Assembly: GCF_000421665.1 (NCBI RefSeq)
Contig: NZ_ATXL01000005.1
Span: 1-64,000, forward strand
Origin: Bavariicoccus seileri WCC 4188
Lineage (GTDB): Bacteria > Bacillota > Bacilli > Lactobacillales > Aerococcaceae
Reading direction: 5' to 3'
DNA length: 64,000 nucleotides
The translations under genes were made by a program, and so were the position numbers. Positions 29,197-38,474 of this stretch are shown here, piece by piece. The first letter of the stretch is position 1. Each line of letters starts with the position of its first letter. The notes below the pieces were generated by a model. That model did no database searches. It worked only from the letters and a program-made list of their open reading frames with translations, and had not been told where the DNA came from.

Positions 29197-29433
29197 ATGA
29201 AAAAACAGTCAAAAACACGACAAGCTGTCATGATGACAGCACTAAGTCTCATTTATGTCACCTATGCCACTAGCCTCCCACAAACATCACCATGGCAACA
29301 TATCTTGATTATTGTCATACCTGTGATAGGAAGTATCTTTAGTTTCATCGTGCCCAAAGCTAGTGTCAAATATGGCCTAATAGCCCTTAACTTGATTGCT
29401 CTAATCGTTGCTATCACAAGCTTATTTCTTTAG
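29197..29433 (+). CDS. Small two-helix membrane protein
   Basis: A 78-residue protein with a basic N-terminus (KKQSKTRQ) and hydrophobic segments at about residues 11-27, 35-52 and 57-78, giving two or three membrane helices. AAAGGA lies 14 bases upstream of the ATG, which is rather far. I do not recognise the family. It stands alone on the plus strand between minus-strand operons. The membrane-protein composition and a start of normal appearance support a real gene, but no function can be given. Confidence 0.55.
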   Translation: MKKQSKTRQAVMMTALSLIYVTYATSLPQTSPWQHILIIVIPVIGSIFSFIVPKASVKYGLIALNLIALIVAITSLFL

Positions 29434-29509
29434 ATTTCTTTAGATTTCTTTTACATAATTCTCTAAACTTTTACTTTATTTGCTATTCGTGAGTTGATTA
29501 GAACCATTC

Positions 29510-29616
29510 TGTGAATTATTCTCTGAATTATCTTTTGAACTATCTTTTGAACAATTCTTTTAAGTATTTTGAGAGCTATCTTGTGAACTATCTTTTGAAC
29601 TATCTTTTGAACTATC
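29510..29616. repeat. 12-base tandem repeat crossing the tsaE stop codon
   Basis: Units related to GAACTATCTTTT recur about seven times, both beyond the tsaE stop (29560-29562) and inside its last codons. Because the unit is 12 bases, each copy adds four residues in frame (a Ser-Ser-Lys-Asp-like block). Confidence 0.85.
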
Positions 29617-30126
29617 ACTCAAATGACTAGCAGTTTTCATAATAGCCTCAACAACAGCTCTTGATTTGGCACCACTGGCTTCTAAAACAAAACGTCGGGC
29701 ATATGGATCAGATGGTTTTCTTTCGATCATGATGGTCACAGTATCGGCTGGTAAGAGGTCACTGATTTGGGTTGGCCATTCAATGACGCAAAGACCAGAG
29801 CCATTGAAATAATCATCTAACCCAAGCTCAGCCGCTTCTTCTTCAGTGATTCGATACATATCCATATGATATAACGGTAATCGTCCATTAGGATATTCTC
29901 TTATCAACGTATAAGTTGGGCTCTTGATCACACGATCAATCCCAAGACCCCCTGCGATGCCTTTCGTAAAAGTCGTCTTCCCAGCTCCAAGATCACCATT
30001 CAATAAGAGAACAGTACCCGGAACAACTGCTTGACCAACTAACTTGCCAAAAGCAATCGACTCCCCCTCTGTAGAAACAGTGAAAACCGCTCGATTGCTA
30101 TTATTAACCTCTTGACCTACCATCAT
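29560..30126 (-). CDS. tsaE: tRNA threonylcarbamoyladenosine synthesis ATPase
   Basis: TsaE supports the TsaB/TsaD complex that makes t6A37 in tRNA. The 188-residue protein has Walker A GDLGAGKTT (residues 44-52), SPTYTLIREY (about 88) and a HMDMYRI block with VIEWP (about 136), all typical. GGAGG precedes two consecutive ATGs; the second has the better spacing. The last 17-18 residues are a repeat-derived Ser/Lys/Asp/Gln tail not found in typical TsaE (see the repeat at 29510-29616). pta lies upstream on the same strand, 411 bases away, beyond a terminator. Confidence 0.93.
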   Translation of the reverse strand: MMVGQEVNNSNRAVFTVSTEGESIAFGKLVGQAVVPGTVLLLNGDLGAGKTTFTKGIAGGLGIDRVIKSPTYTLIREYPNGRLPLYHMDMYRITEEEAAELGLDDYFNGSGLCVIEWPTQISDLLPADTVTIMIERKPSDPYARRFVLEASGAKSRAVVEAIMKTASHLSDSSKDSSKDSSQDSSQNT

Positions 30127-30154
30127 ACTTCCTCCACTTTAGCTGACGCTATCA

Positions 30155-30285
30155 ACTAGTGACTAGTGTTCTATTAGTGTTCCACCAGTACTCCTTCAGT
30201 ACTCCATCAGTAATCTATCAGTACCCCGTTAGTTACTCTAGCAGTACTCTGTTAATACTCTACTAGTACTCTATTAGCACTCTAT
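30155..30285. repeat. Degenerate 12-base repeat tract (AGTACTCTATT type)
   Basis: About ten related units (AGTACTCCATC, AGTACTCTGTT, AGTACTCTATT and others) fill the first part of the 411-base spacer upstream of tsaE. No gene or RNA is seen in the rest apart from the palindrome at 30472-30507. Confidence 0.8.
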
Positions 30286-30471
30286 ATTGTGTTCTTTTCA
30301 CAAAAAAATAAATCAATATTAGTCTTCATATACCATTGATTTAACTATAACACGAAGACGCGATTAGCTCCATGTGTGAGCGAGATAAATTCAGACTATA
30401 ATACACTATTCCAACCTTTTACTTAGCTGATTCTCTTTACTGTAACTTCAAGTAGCAATTCATACTAACGA

Positions 30472-30507
30472 CAAAGGAGCTGTGACAGTACTGTCACAGC
30501 TCCTTTG
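30472..30507 (-). terminator. Perfect 18-base palindrome after pta
   Basis: A perfect inverted repeat of 18 + 18 bases with no spacer lies 30 bases past the pta stop. It can fold into a very stable hairpin and probably ends pta transcription, although the T run after it on the minus strand is short. Confidence 0.7.
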
Positions 30508-30537
30508 CCTTAATAGTTTATTCTTCTAAAACTTATC

Positions 30538-31518
30538 TTAGTTTTCTAATGCTTGGTTAGCAGTAACAATGGTCAATTTATAAACGTCTTCTTCATTACA
30601 ACCACGGGACAAGTCTGAGATAGGACGGTTCAACCCTTGCAAGATTGGTCCAATAGCTTCAAATCCGCCAAAACGTTGGGCAATTTTATAGCCGATATTA
30701 CCTGATTGGATTTCTGGGAATACAAAGACTTTAGCTTTACCAGCTACAGTAGAACCAGGTGCTTTTTGTTTCCCAACACTTGGTACAAATGCTGCATCAA
30801 ATTGTAATTCGCCGTCAAAGTTGAATTCGGGTGCTAATTCTTTCGCAATTTTAGTTGCTTCAGCTACTTTAGTGACTTCATCACTTTTAGCTGATCCTTT
30901 AGTAGAGAAGCTCAATAAAGCAACATCCGGTTTGATGCCAAACATTTTAGCTGTTTTAGCCGATTCAACTGCTATTTCAGCTAATTCTTGCGCATTAGGA
31001 TTAATGTTGATGGCGCAATCACTGAACAAGTATTTTTCGCGACCTTCATTACGTAACATAATGAAAGCACCACTCGTACGGCTAACACCTGGTTTAGTCT
31101 TGATCAATTGTAAGGCAGGACGGACGGTGTCACCTGTTGAGTGAACAGCACCGGAAACGAGTCCATCTGCTTTGTTGGTATAAACTAGCATGGTTGCAAA
31201 GTAAGTCGCATCACGGACAGCTTTCAAAGCTTGTTCGCGGGTTGCTTTACCCTTCCGACGTTCAACAAATGCATCTACTAATTCATCAAAAGCGTCATAA
31301 GTTTCAGGATCGATGATATCAACCCCTTCTAGGTTATATCCTAACCCTTTAGCGACATTAGACACTTCAGCAACATTACCAATCAAGATTGGTTTTACAA
31401 GTTGTTCTGCTTTCAAACGTGTCACAGCCCCTAAAATACGAGGTTCTGAACCTTCGGGGAATACGATACGAATGTCTTTTCCTTTAATCTTATCTCTTAA
31501 TTCTTCAAATAGTGCCAA
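30538..31518 (-). CDS. pta: Phosphate acetyltransferase
   Basis: Pta converts acetyl-CoA and phosphate to acetyl phosphate and CoA, in the acetate/ATP-forming branch of fermentation. The 326-residue short form is typical of lactic acid bacteria. Recognisable blocks are IVFPEGSEPRIL at the N-terminus, SGAVHSTGDTVRPALQLI near residue 122 and GSTVAGKAKVFVFPEIQSGNIGYK near 255. The start codon is TTG with GGAGGGA upstream. Confidence 0.95.
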   Translation of the reverse strand: MALFEELRDKIKGKDIRIVFPEGSEPRILGAVTRLKAEQLVKPILIGNVAEVSNVAKGLGYNLEGVDIIDPETYDAFDELVDAFVERRKGKATREQALKAVRDATYFATMLVYTNKADGLVSGAVHSTGDTVRPALQLIKTKPGVSRTSGAFIMLRNEGREKYLFSDCAININPNAQELAEIAVESAKTAKMFGIKPDVALLSFSTKGSAKSDEVTKVAEATKIAKELAPEFNFDGELQFDAAFVPSVGKQKAPGSTVAGKAKVFVFPEIQSGNIGYKIAQRFGGFEAIGPILQGLNRPISDLSRGCNEEDVYKLTIVTANQALEN

Positions 31519-31714
31519 TACTATCCCTCCATTATTTTAACTACTAACATCATACACTTATTTCCCTAAAAAAAACACCTTAAACGTTGAAATGAAAACA
31601 AGTTAAGCATTTTCATATATTCTTTCTTTTTGTATGATATAACACTTTTATCCAACTGTACTATTATTTTATTCCCTTCTAGTTTCAGCTATATTTTTAT
31701 CACTTTTTTTTTGC

Positions 31715-32848
31715 CTATTTTTTCGCATTCAGTTTTGTTTCTATAATCCTAGCGATACGCTTAGCAGCTTGTCCATCACCGTAAGGATTACTAGCATGAC
31801 TCATCTCGTTGTATTTTTCTTGATCAGTTAACAACTTACTAAACGCTTTATAAATAGTTTCCTCTGTTGTTCCAACTAATTTTAATGTCTTCGCTTTGAT
31901 CCCTTCCGGCCTTTCAGTCGTATCTCTCATGACTAAGACTGGTTTACCTAAACTAGGCGCTTCTTCTTGGATTCCACCACTATCAGTCAGAATCAAATAA
32001 GACTGTGCCATGAAGTTGTGAAACGCCACTACATCAAGCGGTTCGATAAGGTGGATCCTAGATGATCCCTTAAAAACTTCTTGAGCAGTCTCTCTCACTA
32101 GAGGGTTCAAATGGATTGGGTAAATCACCTTAACATCAGGATGCTCATCCATCACCCTTCTGATAGCTCTAAACATATGGCGCATTGGTGTCCCTAGATT
32201 TTCTCGCCGATGAGCTGTGATTAAAATCAAACGAGATCCCTTTGCCCACTCTAATTCCTGATGGGTAAAGTGTTTTTGAACAGTTGTCTTTAAAGCATCG
32301 ATAGCTGTATTACCCGTTACAAAAATCGTGTTGGGGTCGCGATGCTCCTTCAGTAAATTCTGCTTTGCTAGCTCCGTTGGTGCAAAGTTGAACTGACTCA
32401 CAATACTCACAGCTTCTCGATTAAACTCCTCTGGAAAAGGAGAGTCTAAATTATAGGTTCTCAAACCAGCCTCAACATGTCCTACTGGAATTTGTAAATA
32501 AAAGGCACTCAGTGCCGCAGCAAACGTCGTTGTCGTGTCTCCATGAACTAATACCATATCAGGTGCCACTTCTTCTAAAACTGGCTTTAACTTCTCTAAG
32601 ATAAGACTCGTAATATCAAATAACGTCTGACCTTGCTTCATGATATTCAAGTTGTAATCTGGACTTATCCCAAACACATCCAACACCTGTTGTAACATTT
32701 TGTGGTGTTGCCCCGTAACACAAACAATTGTCTCAATACTTTCTCTCTTCCTTAACGCTAAAATAACAGGTGCCATCTTGATTGCTTCCGGACGAGTTCC
32801 AAAAACGACGAGTACCTTTCTTTTACTCGAACGAGATACGATTGCCAT
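31715..32848 (-). CDS. mnaA: UDP-N-acetylglucosamine 2-epimerase (non-hydrolysing)
   Basis: Interconverts UDP-GlcNAc and UDP-ManNAc; the product is the donor for TagA at 14846-15616. The 377-residue protein has the family features VVFGTRPEAIKMAPV at the start, VHGDTTTTFAAALSAFY (about 95), GHVEAGLRT, the HRREN block near 213 and LTDSGGIQEEAP near 288. AAGGAG precedes the ATG. The distance from the teichoic acid operon does not weaken the link, since this is the only epimerase in the window. A basic N-terminal extension (SRSSKRK) is present. Confidence 0.94.
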   Translation of the reverse strand: MAIVSRSSKRKVLVVFGTRPEAIKMAPVILALRKRESIETIVCVTGQHHKMLQQVLDVFGISPDYNLNIMKQGQTLFDITSLILEKLKPVLEEVAPDMVLVHGDTTTTFAAALSAFYLQIPVGHVEAGLRTYNLDSPFPEEFNREAVSIVSQFNFAPTELAKQNLLKEHRDPNTIFVTGNTAIDALKTTVQKHFTHQELEWAKGSRLILITAHRRENLGTPMRHMFRAIRRVMDEHPDVKVIYPIHLNPLVRETAQEVFKGSSRIHLIEPLDVVAFHNFMAQSYLILTDSGGIQEEAPSLGKPVLVMRDTTERPEGIKAKTLKLVGTTEETIYKAFSKLLTDQEKYNEMSHASNPYGDGQAAKRIARIIETKLNAKK

Positions 32849-32896
32849 ACCAACACTCCTTCATTATTTTCATTTCTTGCATTTTCATTCGTTAAT

Positions 32897-32939
32897 TATT
32901 TTCATGAATTATCTATTTTCATGAATTATCTATTTTCAT
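32897..32939. repeat. 17-base tandem repeat, two and a half copies
   Basis: Exact copies of TATTTTCATGAATTATC at 32897-32913 and 32914-32930 are followed by a partial third. They lie in the 353-base gap upstream of mnaA; the rest of the gap holds the nrdF terminator at 33056-33090 and no gene. Confidence 0.9.
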
Positions 32940-33055
32940 ATTTCGCCCTAATACTACTCCATAAAAGCTCACACTCATAGAATACCTTATCTCTCCACTT
33001 AAGGAAAATACTTATCTCCACATCTCCATTAGTATTTTGGCACTTTATAAGTTAT

Positions 33056-33090
33056 AAAAAAAGTGCCACGACACCAGTCGTAGCACTTTT
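33056..33090 (-). terminator. Terminator of the nrdIEF operon
   Basis: A stem of about 14 pairs around a four-base loop is followed on the minus strand by a run of T. It lies 112 bases past the nrdF stop. Confidence 0.85.
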
Positions 33091-33201
33091 ACCTTATTAT
33101 TTGTCGTTATCAGCTATTATTGTTGTCAGCTATCAATTGTTATCAGCCATTTGTTTTGTTATCACCAAATAGAGAACTATTAGATGTTTTAGAAAATAAT
33201 C

Positions 33202-34164
33202 TTAAATCCACTTATCGTAATCATCATCAGACATAGCTTCTACTTGGCCTAGCAAATATCCATTCCCAACTTGCGAGAAGAAATCATGGTTACTTGTCCC
33301 TGTCGAAATCCCATTCATCACGATAGGATCCACATCTTCCGCAGTATCAGGAAATAACGGATCAAATCCCAGATTTTGCAATGCCTTATTCGCATTGTAA
33401 CGGATAAACACTTTGACACGTTCACTCCAGCCCAATGTATCATAAATCATTTGAGTGTATTTCGTTTCATTCGAGTACAACTCATAAGCAGTTGTATAAA
33501 CCCAATTTTTCAACTCTTCTTGCTCTTTTTCAGACAATTCTTGATAGCCCAATTGGAATTTATAACCAATATAGGTCCCGTGAACTGATTCATCTCTCAA
33601 AATCAACTTGATGATCTCAGCCACATTCGCCAATTTGTTATTTCCTAAATACCAAAGAGGTGCATAAAATCCTGAGTAAAACAAGAACGTTTCAAGTAAA
33701 ACACTAGAGGCTTTCTTTTGTAATGGTGAGCCATTTTGGTAGATATCATTAATCCGTTTCGCTTTGTATTGCAACACTTCATTTGAATTCGTCCACTGGA
33801 AGATATCTTCAATCTCCTTCTTCGTATTTAACGTACTGAAGATTGACGAATAACTCTTCGCATGAACCGCCTCCATAAATTGGATATTGTTCAACACAGC
33901 CTCTTCATGCTGAGTCCGAATATCCATCCGAATCGCATCTACCCCGTCTTGTGATTGGAGTGTATCTAGTAGCGTTAAGCCACCGAACACCTTACCAATC
34001 ATATCTCTTTCAATTGGGCTGAGTGTCCGCCAATCATCTAAATCATTTGATAACGGTATCCGAGTATCCAACCAAAATTGCTCCGTTAACTTCTCCCAGG
34101 TCAATTTATCGATGGTATCCTCGATACTGTTCCAATTTATCGCAATATAATTATTATCTGTCAT
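33202..34164 (-). CDS. nrdF: Class Ib ribonucleotide reductase small subunit
   Basis: NrdF holds the dimanganese/diiron tyrosyl radical used by NrdE to reduce ribonucleotides. About 320 residues with metal-ligand regions FMEAVHAKSYSSIFS (about 98) and LRDESVHGTYIGYKFQ (about 190) and the carboxylate-rich helices between them. The ATG at 34164 has AAAGGAG upstream and lies 11 bases after the nrdE stop; the longer frame to 34197 lies within nrdE. Confidence 0.95.
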   Translation of the reverse strand: MTDNNYIAINWNSIEDTIDKLTWEKLTEQFWLDTRIPLSNDLDDWRTLSPIERDMIGKVFGGLTLLDTLQSQDGVDAIRMDIRTQHEEAVLNNIQFMEAVHAKSYSSIFSTLNTKKEIEDIFQWTNSNEVLQYKAKRINDIYQNGSPLQKKASSVLLETFLFYSGFYAPLWYLGNNKLANVAEIIKLILRDESVHGTYIGYKFQLGYQELSEKEQEELKNWVYTTAYELYSNETKYTQMIYDTLGWSERVKVFIRYNANKALQNLGFDPLFPDTAEDVDPIVMNGISTGTSNHDFFSQVGNGYLLGQVEAMSDDDYDKWI

Positions 34165-34175
34165 TGCCGTCTCCT

Positions 34176-36359
34176 TTAAATCGTACAACTTTCGCACGCA
34201 TTACTCCCGATCTCATCACTATTTTCAGTAAATGTCCGAATGTAGTAGATCGACTTGATTCCTTTCTTCCAAGCGTAATACCGTAGAATATTTAGATCAC
34301 GTGTCGTCATCTTATCGGTTCTGCCATCTTTCCATTCATACAATCCTTCAGGGATCGTTGAGCGCATAAACAAGGTTAGACTCATACCTTGATCAATATG
34401 CTTTTGCGCAGCTGCATAAATATCGATTACTTTCCGCATGTCCATATCATAAGCCGAGACATAATATGGCAAGGTATCATTAGACAAGAATGGTGCTGGA
34501 TAATAAGTCTTCCCAGTCTTTTTCTCTTGTCGTTCTTCAATCAAGCGTGTGATAGGTTGTAAGCTTGCACTAGTCTCATTCACATAAGAAATCGAGCCGG
34601 TTGGTGCAACAGCTAAGCGATTTTGGTGGTATAAGCCATGTTCCTTGATATCATCTCTTAATTGCTCCCAGTCCGCTACGGTTGGAATCGCGATGTTTGC
34701 TTCTTCAAAGATATGTGCGACTTTCTCAGAGTTAATAACCCGTTCTTGTGCGACATACGCCTCAAAATAAGAGCCATCTGCGTATTTAGACTTTTCAAAT
34801 CCCACAAATGATTTTTGACGTTCCTTCGCGATTTTGTTGCTAGCTTTCAAGGTGTAATAATTCAGCAACATGAAGTAAAGATCGGTAAACTCGATTGATT
34901 CTGGTGACCCATAATGCATATGATGGATGGCAAAGAAGGTATGTAGCCCCATCCCACCAAGACCGATTGTATGTGCTTGTTCATTCCCATTTTTAACCGT
35001 TGGAACGGCATCTATCGATGAGTGATCAGTAACATAAGTCAAGGCTCTCACCATTGCTTCGACTGATTTACCAAAATGAGGTGACTTCATCAAATTCGGA
35101 ATATTAGTTGAGCCTAGGTTACAACTGATATCTGTTCCTAACACCTCATACTCTTGAGAGTTGCTGATAACTGATGGTTTTTGGATCTGTAAAATCTCTG
35201 AACACAAGTTACTCATGATAATGGTGCCATCAATCGGATTAGAGCGATTAGCTGTATCGATATTGATGATATAAGGATAACCAGATTCTTGTTGTAACTT
35301 AGAAATCTCGTTTTCAAGATCCCGTGCAAAAATCTTAGATTTCCTGATTTCAGGATTATTGACCATATTATCGTATTCTTTAGTAATGTCGACATAAGCA
35401 AATGGTTTACCATAAATCCGTTCAACATCGTATGGACTAAAGAGATACATCACATCATCATGTTTGACGAGCTCATAAAATTTATCTGGCACAACAACGC
35501 CAAGGGATAGTGTCTTCACACGAATCTTTTCATCAGCATTTTCTTTTTTTGTCGATAAGAATGACACGATATCCGGATGGAAAATGTTTAAGTAAACGGC
35601 ACCTGCACCATTCCGTTGTCCTAATTGGTTCGAATAGCTAAAGCTATCTTCCAATAATTTCATGATCGGAACCACACCACTTGAGGCGTTCTCGATTTTT
35701 TTGATGGGATCCCCTGCAGCTCTCACATTGGTTAAGCTAACACCAACTCCGCCACCAATCCGTGAAAGTTGTAACGCCGAATTGATTGTTCTCCCAATAC
35801 TGTTCATATCATCCGTCACTTGAATCAAGAAACAAGAGACAAGCTCCCCACGTCTTTTACGGCCAGCATTCAGAAAAGTTGGTGTTGCTGGTTGGTAACG
35901 TTGATGGATCATCTCGTCTGCTAACGTGGTTGCAAGTTCAGGATCACCATTTGCTAAAAACAGAGCATTAAAAACAATACGGTCTTCATAACGCTCTAGA
36001 TAGCGCTTGCCATCATTTGTTTTTAAGGCATATTGGCGATAAAACTTGAACGCCGCCATAAACGAGCGAAATCTAAACTTCGTTTTATAAGTCTTTTGCA
36101 TCAAATCTTTGATGAAGGAGCGATCGTACTTTTCCAAAAATTCAGATTCGATGTAGTCATGTTCCACTAGATAGTCCAGTTTTTCATCTAGGGTGTAGAA
36201 AAACACCGTATTCGGATTCACATGCTCTAAAAAGAACGCTCTAACTGCTTCACGATCTTTTTCCAATGGAATCTTGTTGTCGACTGGGCGATTCAATTCG
36301 TTATTAAGCTCAAAATAAGTGATATCAGTTGTTTTACTGACTAATTTCGGATTGTCCAA
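34176..36359 (-). CDS. nrdE: Class Ib ribonucleotide reductase large subunit
   Basis: The catalytic subunit, 727 residues. The substrate-reducing cysteines are visible in ELVSCFLIQV (about 171) and SNLCSEILQI (about 385), the finger-loop region in NETSASLQPI (about 593), and the electron-shuttling C-terminal pair in CESCTI at the very end. The start codon is TTG with AAGGTG upstream, and it overlaps nrdI by 26 bases. No nrdH glutaredoxin-like gene is present next to it, so that reductant must be encoded elsewhere or be replaced by thioredoxin. Confidence 0.95.
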   Translation of the reverse strand: MDNPKLVSKTTDITYFELNNELNRPVDNKIPLEKDREAVRAFFLEHVNPNTVFFYTLDEKLDYLVEHDYIESEFLEKYDRSFIKDLMQKTYKTKFRFRSFMAAFKFYRQYALKTNDGKRYLERYEDRIVFNALFLANGDPELATTLADEMIHQRYQPATPTFLNAGRKRRGELVSCFLIQVTDDMNSIGRTINSALQLSRIGGGVGVSLTNVRAAGDPIKKIENASSGVVPIMKLLEDSFSYSNQLGQRNGAGAVYLNIFHPDIVSFLSTKKENADEKIRVKTLSLGVVVPDKFYELVKHDDVMYLFSPYDVERIYGKPFAYVDITKEYDNMVNNPEIRKSKIFARDLENEISKLQQESGYPYIINIDTANRSNPIDGTIIMSNLCSEILQIQKPSVISNSQEYEVLGTDISCNLGSTNIPNLMKSPHFGKSVEAMVRALTYVTDHSSIDAVPTVKNGNEQAHTIGLGGMGLHTFFAIHHMHYGSPESIEFTDLYFMLLNYYTLKASNKIAKERQKSFVGFEKSKYADGSYFEAYVAQERVINSEKVAHIFEEANIAIPTVADWEQLRDDIKEHGLYHQNRLAVAPTGSISYVNETSASLQPITRLIEERQEKKTGKTYYPAPFLSNDTLPYYVSAYDMDMRKVIDIYAAAQKHIDQGMSLTLFMRSTIPEGLYEWKDGRTDKMTTRDLNILRYYAWKKGIKSIYYIRTFTENSDEIGSNACESCTI

Positions 36360-36717
36360 GTTGTGCCACCTTCTCTTTCACTGTTGATACGTCGTTCTCA
36401 CTGCCTTGAAATTCAAAACAATGTAATAATGGAACCTCATAATCATGAGATAGATCTTTAGCTGTAAAACAAAATAAGGTGTTGAAGTTGCGATTGCCAC
36501 TCCCACAGACCCCTTTGAAGTAATAGCGATTATGTCCTGTCTCAATAAAATCATTCAAAATCTCTGTCGCTTCGATATCGTATGTTGGAGCAATCACAAT
36601 GAACGGTTCAGAAATAGTTTGGAAAGCATTCTCTGGAGTAATCTCTAGAAGAGGCATTCCTAACTTATGGACAAAACGTCTTGTCTGGCCGGTCAAAGAG
36701 ATATATACCACTAACAC
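36334..36717 (-). CDS. nrdI: Flavodoxin-like NrdI protein
   Basis: NrdI supplies oxidant to assemble the manganese cofactor of NrdF. About 127 residues: the FMN phosphate loop SLTGQTRRF lies at the start, and GVCGSGNRNFN near residue 85 is the second flavin loop. A GTG at 36717 stands 10 bases after AAGGAG and gives the standard MLVVYISLTGQT start; the ATG at 36756 lies in front of that site. First gene of nrdIEF, controlled by the NrdR boxes upstream. Confidence 0.92.
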   Translation of the reverse strand: MLVVYISLTGQTRRFVHKLGMPLLEITPENAFQTISEPFIVIAPTYDIEATEILNDFIETGHNRYYFKGVCGSGNRNFNTLFCFTAKDLSHDYEVPLLHCFEFQGSENDVSTVKEKVAQLGQSEISQ

Positions 36718-36752
36718 ATTTGTCACTCTCCTTGCTAAAACAATTGCGCCAA

Positions 36753-36798
36753 ACACATTATATAGTGTTTCACAATCTTTATTTACACAATATAGTGT
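36753..36798 (-). promoter_or_regulatory. Two NrdR boxes and -10 element of nrdIEF
   Basis: ACACATTATATAGTGT (36753-36768) and a second, shorter ACACAATATAGTGT (36785-36798) match the NrdR consensus, with starts 32 bases apart, that is three helical turns. A TATAAT on the minus strand (36757-36762) lies inside the first box, so NrdR binding would block RNA polymerase. Confidence 0.85.
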
Positions 36799-36901
36799 GG
36801 TCTTTTCCTATATTACACTACAAACAGAGATAAGGAAATAGAAAGAGCACAATTATTTTGATAGAGTACAGAAGAAAATTATTTTCCCATAAAAAAATTA
36901 A

Positions 36902-38365
36902 TCATGAGCCATAGGCTTCTGGAGCATACACACTGACTTTTCCTGGAAGGAAATGAAAAGCGGCTCTGCCTTCATCATCAGTCGTCACTGGTTCTTGATC
37001 TGTCGTCCAATCATAATAAGTGGTCTGTTTATTCAGTTCTCCTAGATCAACCTCCAAGTCCCCTTCATCTTGATTACTCATCACCACGACTAGACCATGT
37101 TGGTGAGCGTCGTCTCCTAATCGTGTAAAGCCAATCGTATGTTCATTAAGGGCATAATCGTTTTGTTCACCATAAGCCCACTTGAGTCGTGCTTTTAATA
37201 AACGGTCTAGAATGGCTTCGTTTCCTTCAATCGGCTCATCCCCACTGATGCCATAATAATCGCCATAAAACAAGCAAGGGTAGCCTTCACTGCGAAGTAA
37301 AATCAAGGCATAGGCCAAGGGTTTAAACCAAGGTTCTACATAAGATTCTAGGGCTTGGTGTGGCTGAGAATCATGGTTATCGACAAAAGTGACCGCGTGA
37401 GTCGGATTTTTCTGCATCAAGCTATCATTTAAAATCTGTCTAAGATCATAGCTTGCGCCTTGTTGACTAGCTTGATGAAAGTTCAAGTGTAACTTGACAT
37501 CCACCAAGTCGAATTCAAAATTTGTCTCTTCTAAGTATTCTTCGTTAGTGTGGTAATCGCCACGCCAGTATTCACCAAATATATAGAAATCTGACCCTTG
37601 TTTCTCTTCAATCTCTTTTACCAGATCTGCAATAAAATCAAAACTAATATGTTTGATGGCATCCAAGCGAAAACCATTGACACCCGTTTCGTTGATGACC
37701 CAAGCCACCCATTTTTTGGTCTCGTCAACCACTTCTTGATTTTGATATTTGATATCAGCAAACATTAAATAGTCGTAATTACCGTTTTCCGTATCAACAT
37801 CCTCATTAGCCGTCCATCCTGATTGGTCATTTTGGATCATATAAATCCCCTTATGGCCTGTTTCAGCATCAAAATCAACACCTGAAAAGTGATGAAAGTT
37901 CCATTTGAATGGACTATATTGGTCGTGTCGCCCTGGAAAAGTGAATTTTGTCCAAGCAGTGATTTGGTGAGGATCACCAAGCGTTTTTTGGCGATTCGTG
38001 GCATCTACCTCAACAGCTAGAAACGACTCTGTTTCATCAGCACCTGCTTTGTGGTTCAATACAACATCTGCAATCACATCAATACCGACAGACTTCAATG
38101 CTTTGATAGCACTTAGAAGTTGTTCTTTTGTCCCATACTTTGTACGAATGGTTCCTTTTTGGTCAAATTCGCCAAGATCATAGAGATCATAGACACCATA
38201 ACCAACATCTTGATCACTCGTTCCTTTGTACATTGGTGGTAACCACACCCGGTCAATTCCAAGCGATTTCAAATGCTCAGCATCCTTTTCTAACCGTTCC
38301 CAGTGCTTTCCATCTGCTGGAACATACCACTCAAAATACTGCATGATACACCTATTCTCTGTCAT
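36902..38365 (-). CDS. Cytoplasmic alpha-amylase (GH13)
   Basis: A 487-residue GH13 glucan hydrolase without a signal peptide, so it acts inside the cell on maltodextrin or glycogen-like substrates. The four GH13 regions are visible: DVVLNHKAG (about 100), GFRLDAIKHI with the nucleophile Asp (about 234), FGEYW with the acid Glu (about 264) and FVDNHDSQ (about 326). The start CIMQYFEWYVPADGKHW is typical of the GH13_5 cytoplasmic group. AGGGGGG precedes the ATG. It stands alone between nrdIEF and the copper genes. Confidence 0.92.
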   Translation of the reverse strand: MTENRCIMQYFEWYVPADGKHWERLEKDAEHLKSLGIDRVWLPPMYKGTSDQDVGYGVYDLYDLGEFDQKGTIRTKYGTKEQLLSAIKALKSVGIDVIADVVLNHKAGADETESFLAVEVDATNRQKTLGDPHQITAWTKFTFPGRHDQYSPFKWNFHHFSGVDFDAETGHKGIYMIQNDQSGWTANEDVDTENGNYDYLMFADIKYQNQEVVDETKKWVAWVINETGVNGFRLDAIKHISFDFIADLVKEIEEKQGSDFYIFGEYWRGDYHTNEEYLEETNFEFDLVDVKLHLNFHQASQQGASYDLRQILNDSLMQKNPTHAVTFVDNHDSQPHQALESYVEPWFKPLAYALILLRSEGYPCLFYGDYYGISGDEPIEGNEAILDRLLKARLKWAYGEQNDYALNEHTIGFTRLGDDAHQHGLVVVMSNQDEGDLEVDLGELNKQTTYYDWTTDQEPVTTDDEGRAAFHFLPGKVSVYAPEAYGS

Positions 38366-38420
38366 CTAGATCCCCCCTAGTCATTCTCCTACAGTTTAAC
38401 CGACATGCTATAAAAATAGC

Positions 38421-38457
38421 AAAAAAACCAGATCAACCATTTCTCGCTGATCTGGCT
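38421..38457 (-). terminator. Terminator of the copYAZ operon
   Basis: Inverted repeat CCAGATCA/TGATCTGG (38428-38435 with 38448-38455) followed on the minus strand by seven T, 20 bases past the copZ stop. Confidence 0.9.
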
Positions 38458-38474
38458 CTATTTGCATGATAAGC

